Source of the DNA: Hyphomicrobiales bacterium
Lineage (GTDB): Bacteria > Pseudomonadota > Alphaproteobacteria > Rhizobiales > Beijerinckiaceae
DNA length: 5,710 bases
Direction: 5' to 3'
Assembly (NCBI GenBank): GCA_947374125.1
Contig: CANCAR010000179.1
Span: 1-5,710, forward strand
Shown in pieces: positions 1 to 5,437 of the stretch (position 1 is the first letter of the stretch; each line of letters opens with the position of its first letter). Below the pieces are notes generated by a model. It was not told the origin of the DNA and did not search any database. It saw only the letters and a program-made list of their open reading frames with translations. A program made the translations under genes and the position numbers.

Positions 1-98
1 CCCATGTTAAGACCTGGGCACAGGCGCTGCGGATTGCATGCTTTGCGACCGGCTCCTCCAATCTCGCCGCTTTACGGCAGGCCCCACTGCAACCTTAA
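1..98 (+). CDS. 3' end of a convergent gene, probable type 2 isopentenyl-diphosphate delta-isomerase (partial)
   Basis: An open plus-strand frame enters from the left edge (first full codon at 3) and stops with TAA at 96-98. It gives 31 residues that begin HVKTWAQALRIACFATG and end in LAALRQAPLQP. The pattern LRIA-F-TGS-NLAALRQAPL resembles the C-terminal tail of the FMN-dependent type 2 IPP isomerase (Fni/IDI-2), recalled from family knowledge and not from a search. That enzyme interconverts IPP and DMAPP in the cytosol and feeds carotenoid and bacteriochlorophyll phytyl-chain synthesis. Such a role would fit the neighbourhood. The gene converges on pufC. No catalytic or flavin-binding residues lie in this fragment, so the assignment rests on the tail alone. 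Frame 1 is also open across this stretch and continues into the pufC antisense, but its product has no recognisable pattern. Confidence 0.55.
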   Translation, partial: HVKTWAQALRIACFATGSSNLAALRQAPLQP

Positions 99-116
99 TT
101 CCAGATTCTTAATCAT

Positions 117-147
117 AAAAAAACCGCGGCCCCGAAAAGCCGCGGTT
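117..147 (-). terminator. Rho-independent terminator of the puf operon
   Basis: Read on the minus strand, a perfect 9-bp GC-rich stem (AACCGCGGC at 147-139, paired with GCCGCGGTT at 130-122) encloses an 8-nt loop. It is followed by a run of seven T (123-117), two of which overlap the stem end. It starts 25 nt after the pufC stop, which is the expected place for the end of the operon transcript. The plus-strand reading of the same hairpin is followed by CAAGTTGCC with no T tract. It should therefore terminate efficiently only the leftward transcript, although it also lies 23 nt beyond the convergent gene's stop. Confidence 0.93.
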
Positions 148-172
148 CAAGTTGCCTGGGTGGAACAACCGC

Positions 173-1198
173 TCAGGGATTAGGGACGCGTAGCTCGGGA
201 TAATCTTTCACCATGCTAACGCCGTAGAGGGGCTTGTTGACGCCTTGGTGGCACGTGGCGCAATTGACTTTTGCAACGTCACCCGAAGGGCCTAACCGGT
301 TCGCCGGGAAGACGCCTTGTAGCGACACCAAGAAGGTTTCGTTCACATCCGCTACCATCCGAATGCCATGCCAAGCCGGAACACGTTGCGGACGGCTTTC
401 CGCCCAGCTCGCGAATTGCCGCGAATTGTGACAGAAGGTGCAGTTCACGCCGAGCGATTCCGACATATGGATCATCAGCGCGTAAGTCTTTTCGGTATCC
501 TGAATGCTTGCACCTGGTTTGCCAGTCGGCAAGGCCTCGGTGCCACTGATCCGGATCTGAGCGCCCTTGGCGAGCAGCGTGGTAAACGGATCATAAGGCA
601 GCGACGTTAAACCCACCGATTTCGACGCCAGATTATTACCCTGACGGCTAGCAGACATGCCGGCTGCATGTGGGCCACCATCGTTCTTGAACCAGATATT
701 GGCCGGAACCGGATTGCCGCGATGGCAGGTGTAGCAAGTAACGCCGGTTTGCTGCACATGCGGCGTCCACATCGTGTTGATCTGACGCGTCATCTGCAAC
801 ATGCGACGGGCGACGACCTTGGTATACAGCCCGTCGTCGGCCATGTTTTCAGGGTTATGGCAATAGGTGCAACCCTGCTCCGGTGAGACCCAGCTCGTGA
901 TTGCGCCCATCAGGCGATTGAACTCTTCGACATCAAGATCGCCGAGAACTTTGACGTTCACATAATCCTTGCTGTCCTTCACCTTCACACCGGAAAGCTG
1001 CGCCGGTGGGTCCGATTCTGGAGCGACATTTGCCGCCTTCAACACTGCCATCGTCCTTGGGTTCTGGATCAAATCCATGCCCGTACCGCGTGGCCCGACT
1101 TGCGTCGATGCCATGGGTGGACGTTCCCAGTGCAACATCATCGCAAGCGTTAGAAGCGTACCTGCGATTATTCCGATAAATGCGAGACCGTATTTCAT
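173..1198 (-). CDS. pufC: Photosynthetic reaction-centre tetraheme cytochrome c subunit
   Basis: PufC is the periplasmic cytochrome that hands electrons to the photo-oxidised special pair of the reaction centre. The 341-residue product has four c-type heme motifs: CTYCH (110-114), CYTCH (155-159), CTFCH (253-257) and CATCH (313-317). They fall into two pairs, as in the family. Likely axial ligands, by family pattern, are Met97, Met133 or Met136, Met245, and His147 (in WTPHVQQTG) for the fourth heme. Residues 4-22 are a hydrophobic N-terminal segment. There is no lipobox cysteine, so membrane attachment is probably by an uncleaved anchor and not by a diacylglycerol. RGTGM (37-41) is the usual motif after the anchor. 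The ATG at 1198 has AAGGA 7 nt upstream and lies 15 nt after the pufM stop, so the two genes are cotranscribed. A terminator follows the TGA stop. Confidence 0.97.
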   Translation of the reverse strand: MKYGLAFIGIIAGTLLTLAMMLHWERPPMASTQVGPRGTGMDLIQNPRTMAVLKAANVAPESDPPAQLSGVKVKDSKDYVNVKVLGDLDVEEFNRLMGAITSWVSPEQGCTYCHNPENMADDGLYTKVVARRMLQMTRQINTMWTPHVQQTGVTCYTCHRGNPVPANIWFKNDGGPHAAGMSASRQGNNLASKSVGLTSLPYDPFTTLLAKGAQIRISGTEALPTGKPGASIQDTEKTYALMIHMSESLGVNCTFCHNSRQFASWAESRPQRVPAWHGIRMVADVNETFLVSLQGVFPANRLGPSGDVAKVNCATCHQGVNKPLYGVSMVKDYPELRVPNP

Positions 1199-1213
1199 GA
1201 TCTGGTCCTTCGC

Positions 1214-2188
1214 TTACTTGGCCGCGATCGATGGGTCGAGAACTGGAGCCCACATATCGTAGGAATAGGACGGAGCGACGCCGTGTTTGATGCCCCAAAG
1301 ATACCAGTTGTCGACAGCAGTGCCGGTGAGCAGAATGCCGATACCACCCACGAGCGGGCAAAGCACGGCCATCCACCAAGCCCAGCGATGGATCGATTCC
1401 ATGGTGGCGTTAAAGCCCATCGTCCAGCGCCAGAAGAGAGCTGCGCGCTCAGACGCCGTTCCACGGTCCACAATCTGCTCGATTTCCCGCTCACCACCCA
1501 GCCGCGATACGGCAAGAATGGTAGCCGCATGCATGGCGAAGATCAGCGCGGATCCATAGAGGAACGCGATCGAGAGCATGTGGAAGGGATTATAGAAGAG
1601 ATTGCCGTAGCGGATCGAGAAGGCCGCCGTCCAATCGAGATGGGGGAAGATACCGAATGGCACCGCCTCGCCAAAATTACCCATCAAGAGCGGACGAATA
1701 AAGCCGAGCACGAGGAAGAGCCAGATGGCGGCGGCGAAAGCCCAAGCCACATGGGTACCCATGCCGAGTGCGATGGCGCGACGATAGGTTCTAACCCACC
1801 ACAAAATAACACTCGTGGTCAGGAAGAAGCCGGCCATCAGCCACCATCCACCCTCCGCCATTGGCGGGAAGTGGAGGCCGTATTTCGCAGGAGGCGGTTC
1901 AAGCGCGAGCCAGAAGAGCTGGCGGGCAAACTGCACCGGGTCCCAATTCACCGACGCCCACATGTTGAACCCGATGATTTCAAAGGCGATGAAACCACAG
2001 AGCAGCGAAATGGTACCAAGCCAGCCCAGATAGAACGGGCCTACCTGCGCGTCACCGATTTTGCCGAAGAGCCAGACAAAGTACGGTTGGCCGACGCGAG
2101 GCTCATTGCCCCTTGTCGAGAAGGCGACGCCCATATCGGCAGGCCCGTGGATCTGCGTGCGGGTAAAGATGTTTTGATATTCGATCAT
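1214..2188 (-). CDS. pufM: Photosynthetic reaction-centre M subunit
   Basis: This integral-membrane core subunit pairs with PufL to bind the special pair, accessory bacteriochlorophylls, bacteriopheophytins, quinones and the non-heme iron. The preferred start gives 324 residues beginning MIEYQNIF, which aligns with the family N-terminus. An in-frame ATG two codons earlier (2194) lies only 3 nt from the GAGG at 2201-2198, whereas the chosen ATG has a 9-nt spacer. Visible ligands are His183 (accessory BChl), His203 (special pair), and His220, Glu235 and His267 (iron). Tyr211 and Trp253 match Tyr M210 and Trp M252 of Rhodobacter sphaeroides. The C-terminus runs about 15 residues past the R. sphaeroides end (after GVAPSYSYD), as is usual in reaction centres that carry PufC. 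Asp46 corresponds to M44, which is Asn in R. sphaeroides (see findings). Confidence 0.97.
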   Translation of the reverse strand: MIEYQNIFTRTQIHGPADMGVAFSTRGNEPRVGQPYFVWLFGKIGDAQVGPFYLGWLGTISLLCGFIAFEIIGFNMWASVNWDPVQFARQLFWLALEPPPAKYGLHFPPMAEGGWWLMAGFFLTTSVILWWVRTYRRAIALGMGTHVAWAFAAAIWLFLVLGFIRPLLMGNFGEAVPFGIFPHLDWTAAFSIRYGNLFYNPFHMLSIAFLYGSALIFAMHAATILAVSRLGGEREIEQIVDRGTASERAALFWRWTMGFNATMESIHRWAWWMAVLCPLVGGIGILLTGTAVDNWYLWGIKHGVAPSYSYDMWAPVLDPSIAAK

Positions 2189-2203
2189 TGTCATTGTCCT
2201 CGC

Positions 2204-3028
2204 TTAGGACCAGATCGGGAGGTCGAGCCACCAGTTCCACCATTCCGGCCAACCTCTGGTCCAAAATGGTCCGCTGATGACGATGCAAACGGCGCTGAAG
2301 AATACCGCGCCAAGCGCCAAGAAAAGGCCGAGACGGTGAATACCCAGCGTACCGATCGAATACCCGATTGTGTCGCGGAAGAAGCTGTTTTCGTGTTCGG
2401 CCGTCTTAACAGGCTGACCCTTTTGCGGGTTAGTTGCCGACAGAACGAGAGCACCATGCAGCGACAGTGCCAATGTCGTTGTGAAGAACAAGGACACGGC
2501 AATCATATGCGCCGGATTGTAATGGAAATGCAGGTATTGGTACCCAACATTAGACACCCAATCGAGATGGCTGATAATACCATAGGGGAAGCCATGACCC
2601 CATGCGCCGAGCAGAATCGGTCGAACCACGACAAGGGTAACATAGGCCCCAATCGCGAAGCTGAAGGCGAAGGGAACGTGATACCCAATGCCAAGCTTGC
2701 GGCAGATTTCAACCTCCCGCAAAGCCCATGAAACAAAGGATCCAATGGCACAGACCGTAATGATCTGCCAGAAGCCGCCTTCCTTCAACGGTGCCAAGCC
2801 GAGGCCATATTTTAGATCCGGCGGCGCGATGTTGATTTGTAGTATGTTCCACGTCGGCCCTTGCGAGGCGGCATAGACAATAAGGGCGGTTCCCAGCGCT
2901 GCGAAAAACATCGTCAAAACGCCAAAGAAGCCAACGTAAAATGGACCCATCCAAAAATCGAATAGGTCTCCGCCGATTAAGGTACCGCCGCGTACGCGAT
3001 ACTTTTTCTCGAAACTGAGCATTGCCAT
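2204..3028 (-). CDS. pufL: Photosynthetic reaction-centre L subunit
   Basis: PufL is the other half of the type II reaction-centre core. The 274-residue product aligns without gaps to the numbered family positions, with mature numbering one less than given here. His154 is the accessory BChl ligand (L153) and His174 the special-pair ligand (L173). His191 and His231 are the iron ligands (L190, L230). His169 is L168, which hydrogen-bonds the special pair. It is His here, unlike the Glu known from zinc-bacteriochlorophyll Acidiphilium. Glu105 is L104. At the QB site, Glu213 (L212) and Ser224 (L223) are present, but L213 is Asn214. There are five hydrophobic membrane segments. The ATG at 3028 has GGAG 8 nt upstream and the N-terminus MAMLSFEKKYRVRGGTL is family-typical. 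The TAA at 2206-2204 is 15 nt before pufM. Confidence 0.98.
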   Translation of the reverse strand: MAMLSFEKKYRVRGGTLIGGDLFDFWMGPFYVGFFGVLTMFFAALGTALIVYAASQGPTWNILQINIAPPDLKYGLGLAPLKEGGFWQIITVCAIGSFVSWALREVEICRKLGIGYHVPFAFSFAIGAYVTLVVVRPILLGAWGHGFPYGIISHLDWVSNVGYQYLHFHYNPAHMIAVSLFFTTTLALSLHGALVLSATNPQKGQPVKTAEHENSFFRDTIGYSIGTLGIHRLGLFLALGAVFFSAVCIVISGPFWTRGWPEWWNWWLDLPIWS

Positions 3029-3079
3029 CCTGGGTTCTCCGTCTCAGCCAGCGCCGTCAAAAATGAAAACTTTGGGAAA

Positions 3080-3116
3080 GTGGACGGTGCAACCCTCAAG
3101 GAGTTACCCCGTCCAC
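3080..3116 (-). promoter_or_regulatory. pufA-pufL intercistronic mRNA stem-loop
   Basis: In the minus-strand transcript an 8-bp perfect stem (GTGGACGG at 3116-3109, paired with CCGTCCAC at 3087-3080) encloses 21 nt. The enclosed stretch continues pairing after one G/A mismatch (G-C, T·G, A-T, A-T, C-G, T·G, C-G) around a CTTGA loop. It begins 22 nt after the pufA stop, within the 110-nt spacer before pufL, and has no T tract, so it is not an intrinsic terminator. In Rhodobacter, hairpins in this position protect the pufBA segment from 3'-5' decay and raise LH1 over reaction-centre expression. The same role is inferred here. Confidence 0.8.
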
Positions 3117-3138
3117 ATGTTAGAGAAATGAACCAGCG

Positions 3139-3318
3139 TTAGCTGATCATTTCGCTGATCGTCACATCCAAAGAAGCTGCTTTCTTGACACCTTCGATCC
3201 AATTGAATCGATTGGTTGAAAGCAGAATGAAATGGATGGTGAGAGCCAGAACGGCGAGCCATACTACCAAGGCAATCAACGTCCTGCGCGGATCGAACAT
3301 CAGCCAAATGCGCCACAT
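3139..3318 (-). CDS. pufA: LH1 light-harvesting alpha polypeptide
   Basis: PufA is a single-span membrane antenna peptide. With PufB it forms the LH1 ring around the reaction centre and binds bacteriochlorophyll a and carotenoid. The product is 59 residues, close to the 58 of R. sphaeroides. It begins MWRIWLMFDPRR, with the conserved FDPRR at 8-12. It crosses the membrane at about residues 14-34 and carries the AxxxH pigment site at Ala25-His29. Trp40 lies 11 residues after the ligand, the same spacing as the C-terminal Trp that hydrogen-bonds the pigment acetyl group in R. sphaeroides. The ATG at 3318 has a strong AAGGAGG 8 nt upstream that overlaps the TAA stop of pufB, so translation of the two is probably coupled. 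Codons run ATG to TAA (3141-3139) without interruption. Confidence 0.95.
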   Translation of the reverse strand: MWRIWLMFDPRRTLIALVVWLAVLALTIHFILLSTNRFNWIEGVKKAASLDVTISEMIS

Positions 3319-3331
3319 GTTTCAATCCTCC

Positions 3332-3556
3332 TTACGACAACATCGATGTCAGCTGCGAAACAGCTGGCAAAATGTGATCGTTGAGCGAATAGCCATTCAC
3401 CCCAGGAAACCATGGCCGCCAATTCCAGACGAGGAAGTGGGCGATAACCGCCACCACCACGTAAGCAATCGTGCTGGACATGAACAGACTGTGGTATTCT
3501 TTGGCTTCCGCCTCGGTGAGTCCCGTTGAACTCAACGGGCTATTATTATCAGCCAT
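3332..3556 (-). CDS. pufB: LH1 light-harvesting beta polypeptide with C-terminal extension
   Basis: PufB is the beta partner of PufA in the LH1 antenna. The 74-residue product has the conserved TGLTEAEAKEYH region (11-22) with His22 and one membrane span at about residues 28-46. It has the AxxxH pigment site at Ala36-His40 and the WRPW signature at 46-49. Standard beta chains end within a residue or two of WRPW; the R. sphaeroides protein is 49 residues. Here about 24 more residues follow (FPGVNGYSLNDHILPAVSQL, then TSMLS), placing extra sequence on the periplasmic side. The ATG at 3556 has GGAGG 7 nt upstream. The TAA stop forms part of the pufA ribosome-binding site, with 13 nt between the genes. 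Confidence 0.95.
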   Translation of the reverse strand: MADNNSPLSSTGLTEAEAKEYHSLFMSSTIAYVVVAVIAHFLVWNWRPWFPGVNGYSLNDHILPAVSQLTSMLS

Positions 3557-3594
3557 TGCAATTCCTCCGGCTGAGGGCCTTTAGGTCCCCGTTA

Positions 3595-3612
3595 CCGCGA
3601 CGACCTTCGCGG
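3595..3612 (-). promoter_or_regulatory. Short hairpin in the pufB leader
   Basis: In the minus-strand transcript a perfect 6-bp stem (CCGCGA at 3612-3607, paired with TCGCGG at 3600-3595) has a 6-nt loop. It is flanked by a weaker outer pairing of CTGAG (3617-3613) with CTCAG (3575-3571). It lies about 40 nt upstream of the pufB start and 25 nt before its Shine-Dalgarno. There is no T tract. A role as an mRNA-stability or translation element is inferred from position only. Confidence 0.5.
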
Positions 3613-3619
3613 CTCAGGC

Positions 3620-3650
3620 CGCCTAAGAATTCAAGAAGAAAACTTAGGCG
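3620..3650 (-). promoter_or_regulatory. Stem-loop in the spacer before pufB
   Basis: A perfect 8-bp inverted repeat, CGCCTAAG (3650-3643 on the minus strand) and CTTAGGCG (3627-3620), surrounds a 15-nt loop rich in T and C on the transcript. It lies in the 139-nt non-coding stretch between the putative pufQ and pufB. The descending arm is not followed by T residues but by GCCTGAG, so this is not a terminator. It could mark the 5' end of a processed pufBALMC message or stabilise it, as leader hairpins do in Rhodobacter. Nothing else in 3557-3695 looks coding. Confidence 0.6.
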
Positions 3651-3695
3651 AATATCCGCCCGACTTGCGCCGTGCGAATGGTTGGACGTCCGCTC

Positions 3696-3908
3696 TCACA
3701 TGAAAGCGAACGGGATCGAGTTATAGGTGGCGATTTTGGCCACCTTGAAAACGGATTTGCCATCATCGTGATCGCTAACCGACCAGCGCGATTGGCGGGG
3801 CATCAACCGGGACAATGTCACGGCGACGAGAAAAATCGGATAAGCGAGGCAAAAGACGAGATTGAACTCGAGCCGCGACGTCTCCTTACCACTGTGTATT
3901 GATGACAT
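3696..3908 (-). CDS. pufQ: Probable PufQ small membrane protein
   Basis: A 70-residue product lies exactly where pufQ is found, between bchZ and pufB. A hydrophilic N-terminus leads into ...EFNLVFCLAYPIFLVAVTLSRLMP (about residues 14-37), a single membrane span introduced by the Glu-Phe seen in PufQ. A polar tail ending NSIPFAFM follows. PufQ has been linked in Rhodobacter to bacteriochlorophyll supply for antenna assembly; the biochemical function is not settled. The ATG at 3908 has GGAGAGG upstream (6 nt from the GAGAGG part), which supports real translation. The gene starts 55 nt after bchZ stops. Assignment rests on position, size and the hydrophobic pattern, since the family is poorly conserved. 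If it is not PufQ, it is an unnamed small membrane protein of the same operon. Confidence 0.7.
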   Translation of the reverse strand: MSSIHSGKETSRLEFNLVFCLAYPIFLVAVTLSRLMPRQSRWSVSDHDDGKSVFKVAKIATYNSIPFAFM

Positions 3909-3928
3909 GGTCAGCCTCTCCGTTTTTC

Positions 3929-3945
3929 ACTGGCTCGCTGCCAGT
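3929..3945 (-). promoter_or_regulatory. Small hairpin between bchZ and pufQ
   Basis: In the 55-nt gap after bchZ, the minus-strand transcript can form a perfect 6-bp stem, ACTGGC (3945-3940) with GCCAGT (3934-3929), around a 5-nt loop. It is followed by GAAAAACGGAGAGG, which contains the pufQ ribosome-binding site, and not by T residues. It may tune pufQ translation or mark an mRNA processing point. No TGT-N12-ACA PpsR-type site was seen in this gap. Confidence 0.4.
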
Positions 3946-3963
3946 TGCATGAAACATTTGACA

Positions 3964-5406
3964 TCAGACGAACTCTTTCTTGGCGACGAGGACGTCTTGG
4001 TGAACAACGCGATCCGCTTGCGACCGCCGCGCGACCCGCTCCGCACCATCCCGCAGCCGCTTAGCCGCTGAAATGCGCACCAGCACAGGCTGTTCGTCGA
4101 CGAGTTGGTCGAGTGCCGCTTTCGCGTCATCATCCCAGCTCAATTCTTGCTGCTGCTTGGCAGGCGTTGCTTCAACCTTGTCCATATCGGTGCCGAGCGG
4201 CAAAATGTTGAAAAGCGCGGTAAACAGCGCATTGCAGACTTCTTGGATCAGGTAAGTCGCGCCGGAATACCCCATGAACGGTGTGCCGGTATGGCGGCGG
4301 ATGATGGCTCCCGGGAACGAGGCGGGAATATAAATACCGCGTCCACCCGCCTCCGCGAGATACATGTTCTCATTGTAGCTGCCGAATAAAATGAGCGGGG
4401 TCTTCTCGCGCACCAAGGTGCGGATCGCTTCATTATCGGTCTTTTCCCCCGCTTTGCGCGAAATCGCAAAATTGCAGGGAAGGCCCATCTCATCTTCTAA
4501 GAAGTGCCTTAGCCCGCGGCTATAGGTTTCATTGGCAACCACAGCAAAGCTCGCTGTGCCAAAGAAGTCCTGCGTCACCGAGCGCCACAAATCCCAAAGC
4601 GGCTTGATGGTGGTGTGCTTCTCGCGCTCGATGAAAGGCTCGGGGTCAAGGCCCAAGATTTCACCCAGCGTGCGAAGAAACTTCGTGGTCGAATGCAGCC
4701 CGATCGGGGCCTGCAAATAGGGCCGATCCAATGTTTCGCAGAGCTTGCGGCCATATTCTCGATACATACAGACATTGGCATCCGCATTGATCAGCTTCGG
4801 CACATCGGCCAAATGGCTGCCCAGCGGGAATGTCATATTAATTTCAGCACCAATGCCCTCAATCATACGGCGCATTTCGGCGAGGTCCGACCAGGTGTTG
4901 AACGTACCGTAGATCGGCCCAATCAGGTTGACCCGTGGCTTCTCACCCTCTTTGCGGGTAGGAGCTGCCGGAATCTTTTTCTTTTTCGAGCCAAATTCCG
5001 TCCAAAGCCAAACCATCGCACGGTCGGCACTTTGCCATTGGTCCTCGTCAATCGTACGGGGCAAAAAGCGTTGAATGCCAGTGCCTTGCGGGGTGACCCC
5101 GCCACCGATCATCTCGGCAATTGATCCGGTGACCACGACGCTCGGCATCCCCGGATCAAGGGTCTTGTGCGCGCGCTTCATCGCGCCCTCAGTCCCGTGC
5201 TGGCCGAGTTCTTCTTCGCCAAGGCCAGTAACGACAATCGGCAATTCATGCGGTGGAAGCGCATCGGTATAATGCAGCACCGAGGTGACAGGCAGGTTTT
5301 CGCAGCCCACGGGGCCATCGATGATCACCTGCAATCCTTTGATCGCGGTGAAGACATAAACGGAGCCCCAATAGCCCCCGGCCCTATCATGATCGAGCAC
5401 TAACAT
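3964..5406 (-). CDS. bchZ: Chlorophyllide a oxidoreductase subunit Z
   Basis: BchZ is a nitrogenase component 1-like subunit. With BchY it forms the catalytic heterotetramer that reduces ring B of chlorophyllide a, using electrons from the BchX reductase, on the route to bacteriochlorophyllide a. The start at 5406 gives 480 residues, the family's usual size, beginning MLVLDHDRAGGYWGSVYVFT. GGAG lies 7 nt upstream. The frame is open a further 44 codons, but that stretch overlaps bchY out of frame and has no family similarity. Cys35 in the PVGCEN motif is the position reported as a BchZ ligand to the [4Fe-4S] cluster shared with BchY. Most of the chain is the nitrogenase-type oxidoreductase fold. 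Residues about 421-460 (from ELSWDDDAKAAL) resemble the short C-terminal helical domain shared with the DPOR subunit BchB. It follows bchY by 31 nt. Confidence 0.97.
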   Translation of the reverse strand: MLVLDHDRAGGYWGSVYVFTAIKGLQVIIDGPVGCENLPVTSVLHYTDALPPHELPIVVTGLGEEELGQHGTEGAMKRAHKTLDPGMPSVVVTGSIAEMIGGGVTPQGTGIQRFLPRTIDEDQWQSADRAMVWLWTEFGSKKKKIPAAPTRKEGEKPRVNLIGPIYGTFNTWSDLAEMRRMIEGIGAEINMTFPLGSHLADVPKLINADANVCMYREYGRKLCETLDRPYLQAPIGLHSTTKFLRTLGEILGLDPEPFIEREKHTTIKPLWDLWRSVTQDFFGTASFAVVANETYSRGLRHFLEDEMGLPCNFAISRKAGEKTDNEAIRTLVREKTPLILFGSYNENMYLAEAGGRGIYIPASFPGAIIRRHTGTPFMGYSGATYLIQEVCNALFTALFNILPLGTDMDKVEATPAKQQQELSWDDDAKAALDQLVDEQPVLVRISAAKRLRDGAERVARRSQADRVVHQDVLVAKKEFV

Positions 5407-5437
5407 GATGGTGCTCCGCAAAGTGAGATGGAGAGGG

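Noticed and set aside
933..1379. A 148-residue minus-strand frame spanning the pufM-pufC junction.
   Set aside because: It overlaps the two real genes out of frame and has no family pattern or ribosome-binding site of note.
2593..2625. GHGFPYGI in PufL, where R. sphaeroides has GYAFPYGI (L144 Tyr replaced by His).
   Set aside because: As far as I recall, this version is common in other purple-bacterial L subunits, so it is ordinary family variation.
1283..2731. A 482-codon open frame on the plus strand, antisense to pufM and pufL.
   Set aside because: It lies entirely opposite two unmistakable reaction-centre genes and its spacer. The product is dominated by charged residues and Pro as expected from the reverse complement of hydrophobic coding sequence, with no recognisable domain. 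Long antisense frames are common in such genes.
3104..3325. A 73-residue minus-strand frame across the pufA region.
   Set aside because: It is in a different frame from the true pufA (3139-3318), which has FDPRR, the AxxxH site and a strong ribosome-binding site.
3620..3650. The hairpin before pufB as an intrinsic terminator separating bchYZ from puf.
   Set aside because: The stem is not followed by a T tract on the transcript, and the downstream genes have no other obvious transcription start signal that I can identify.
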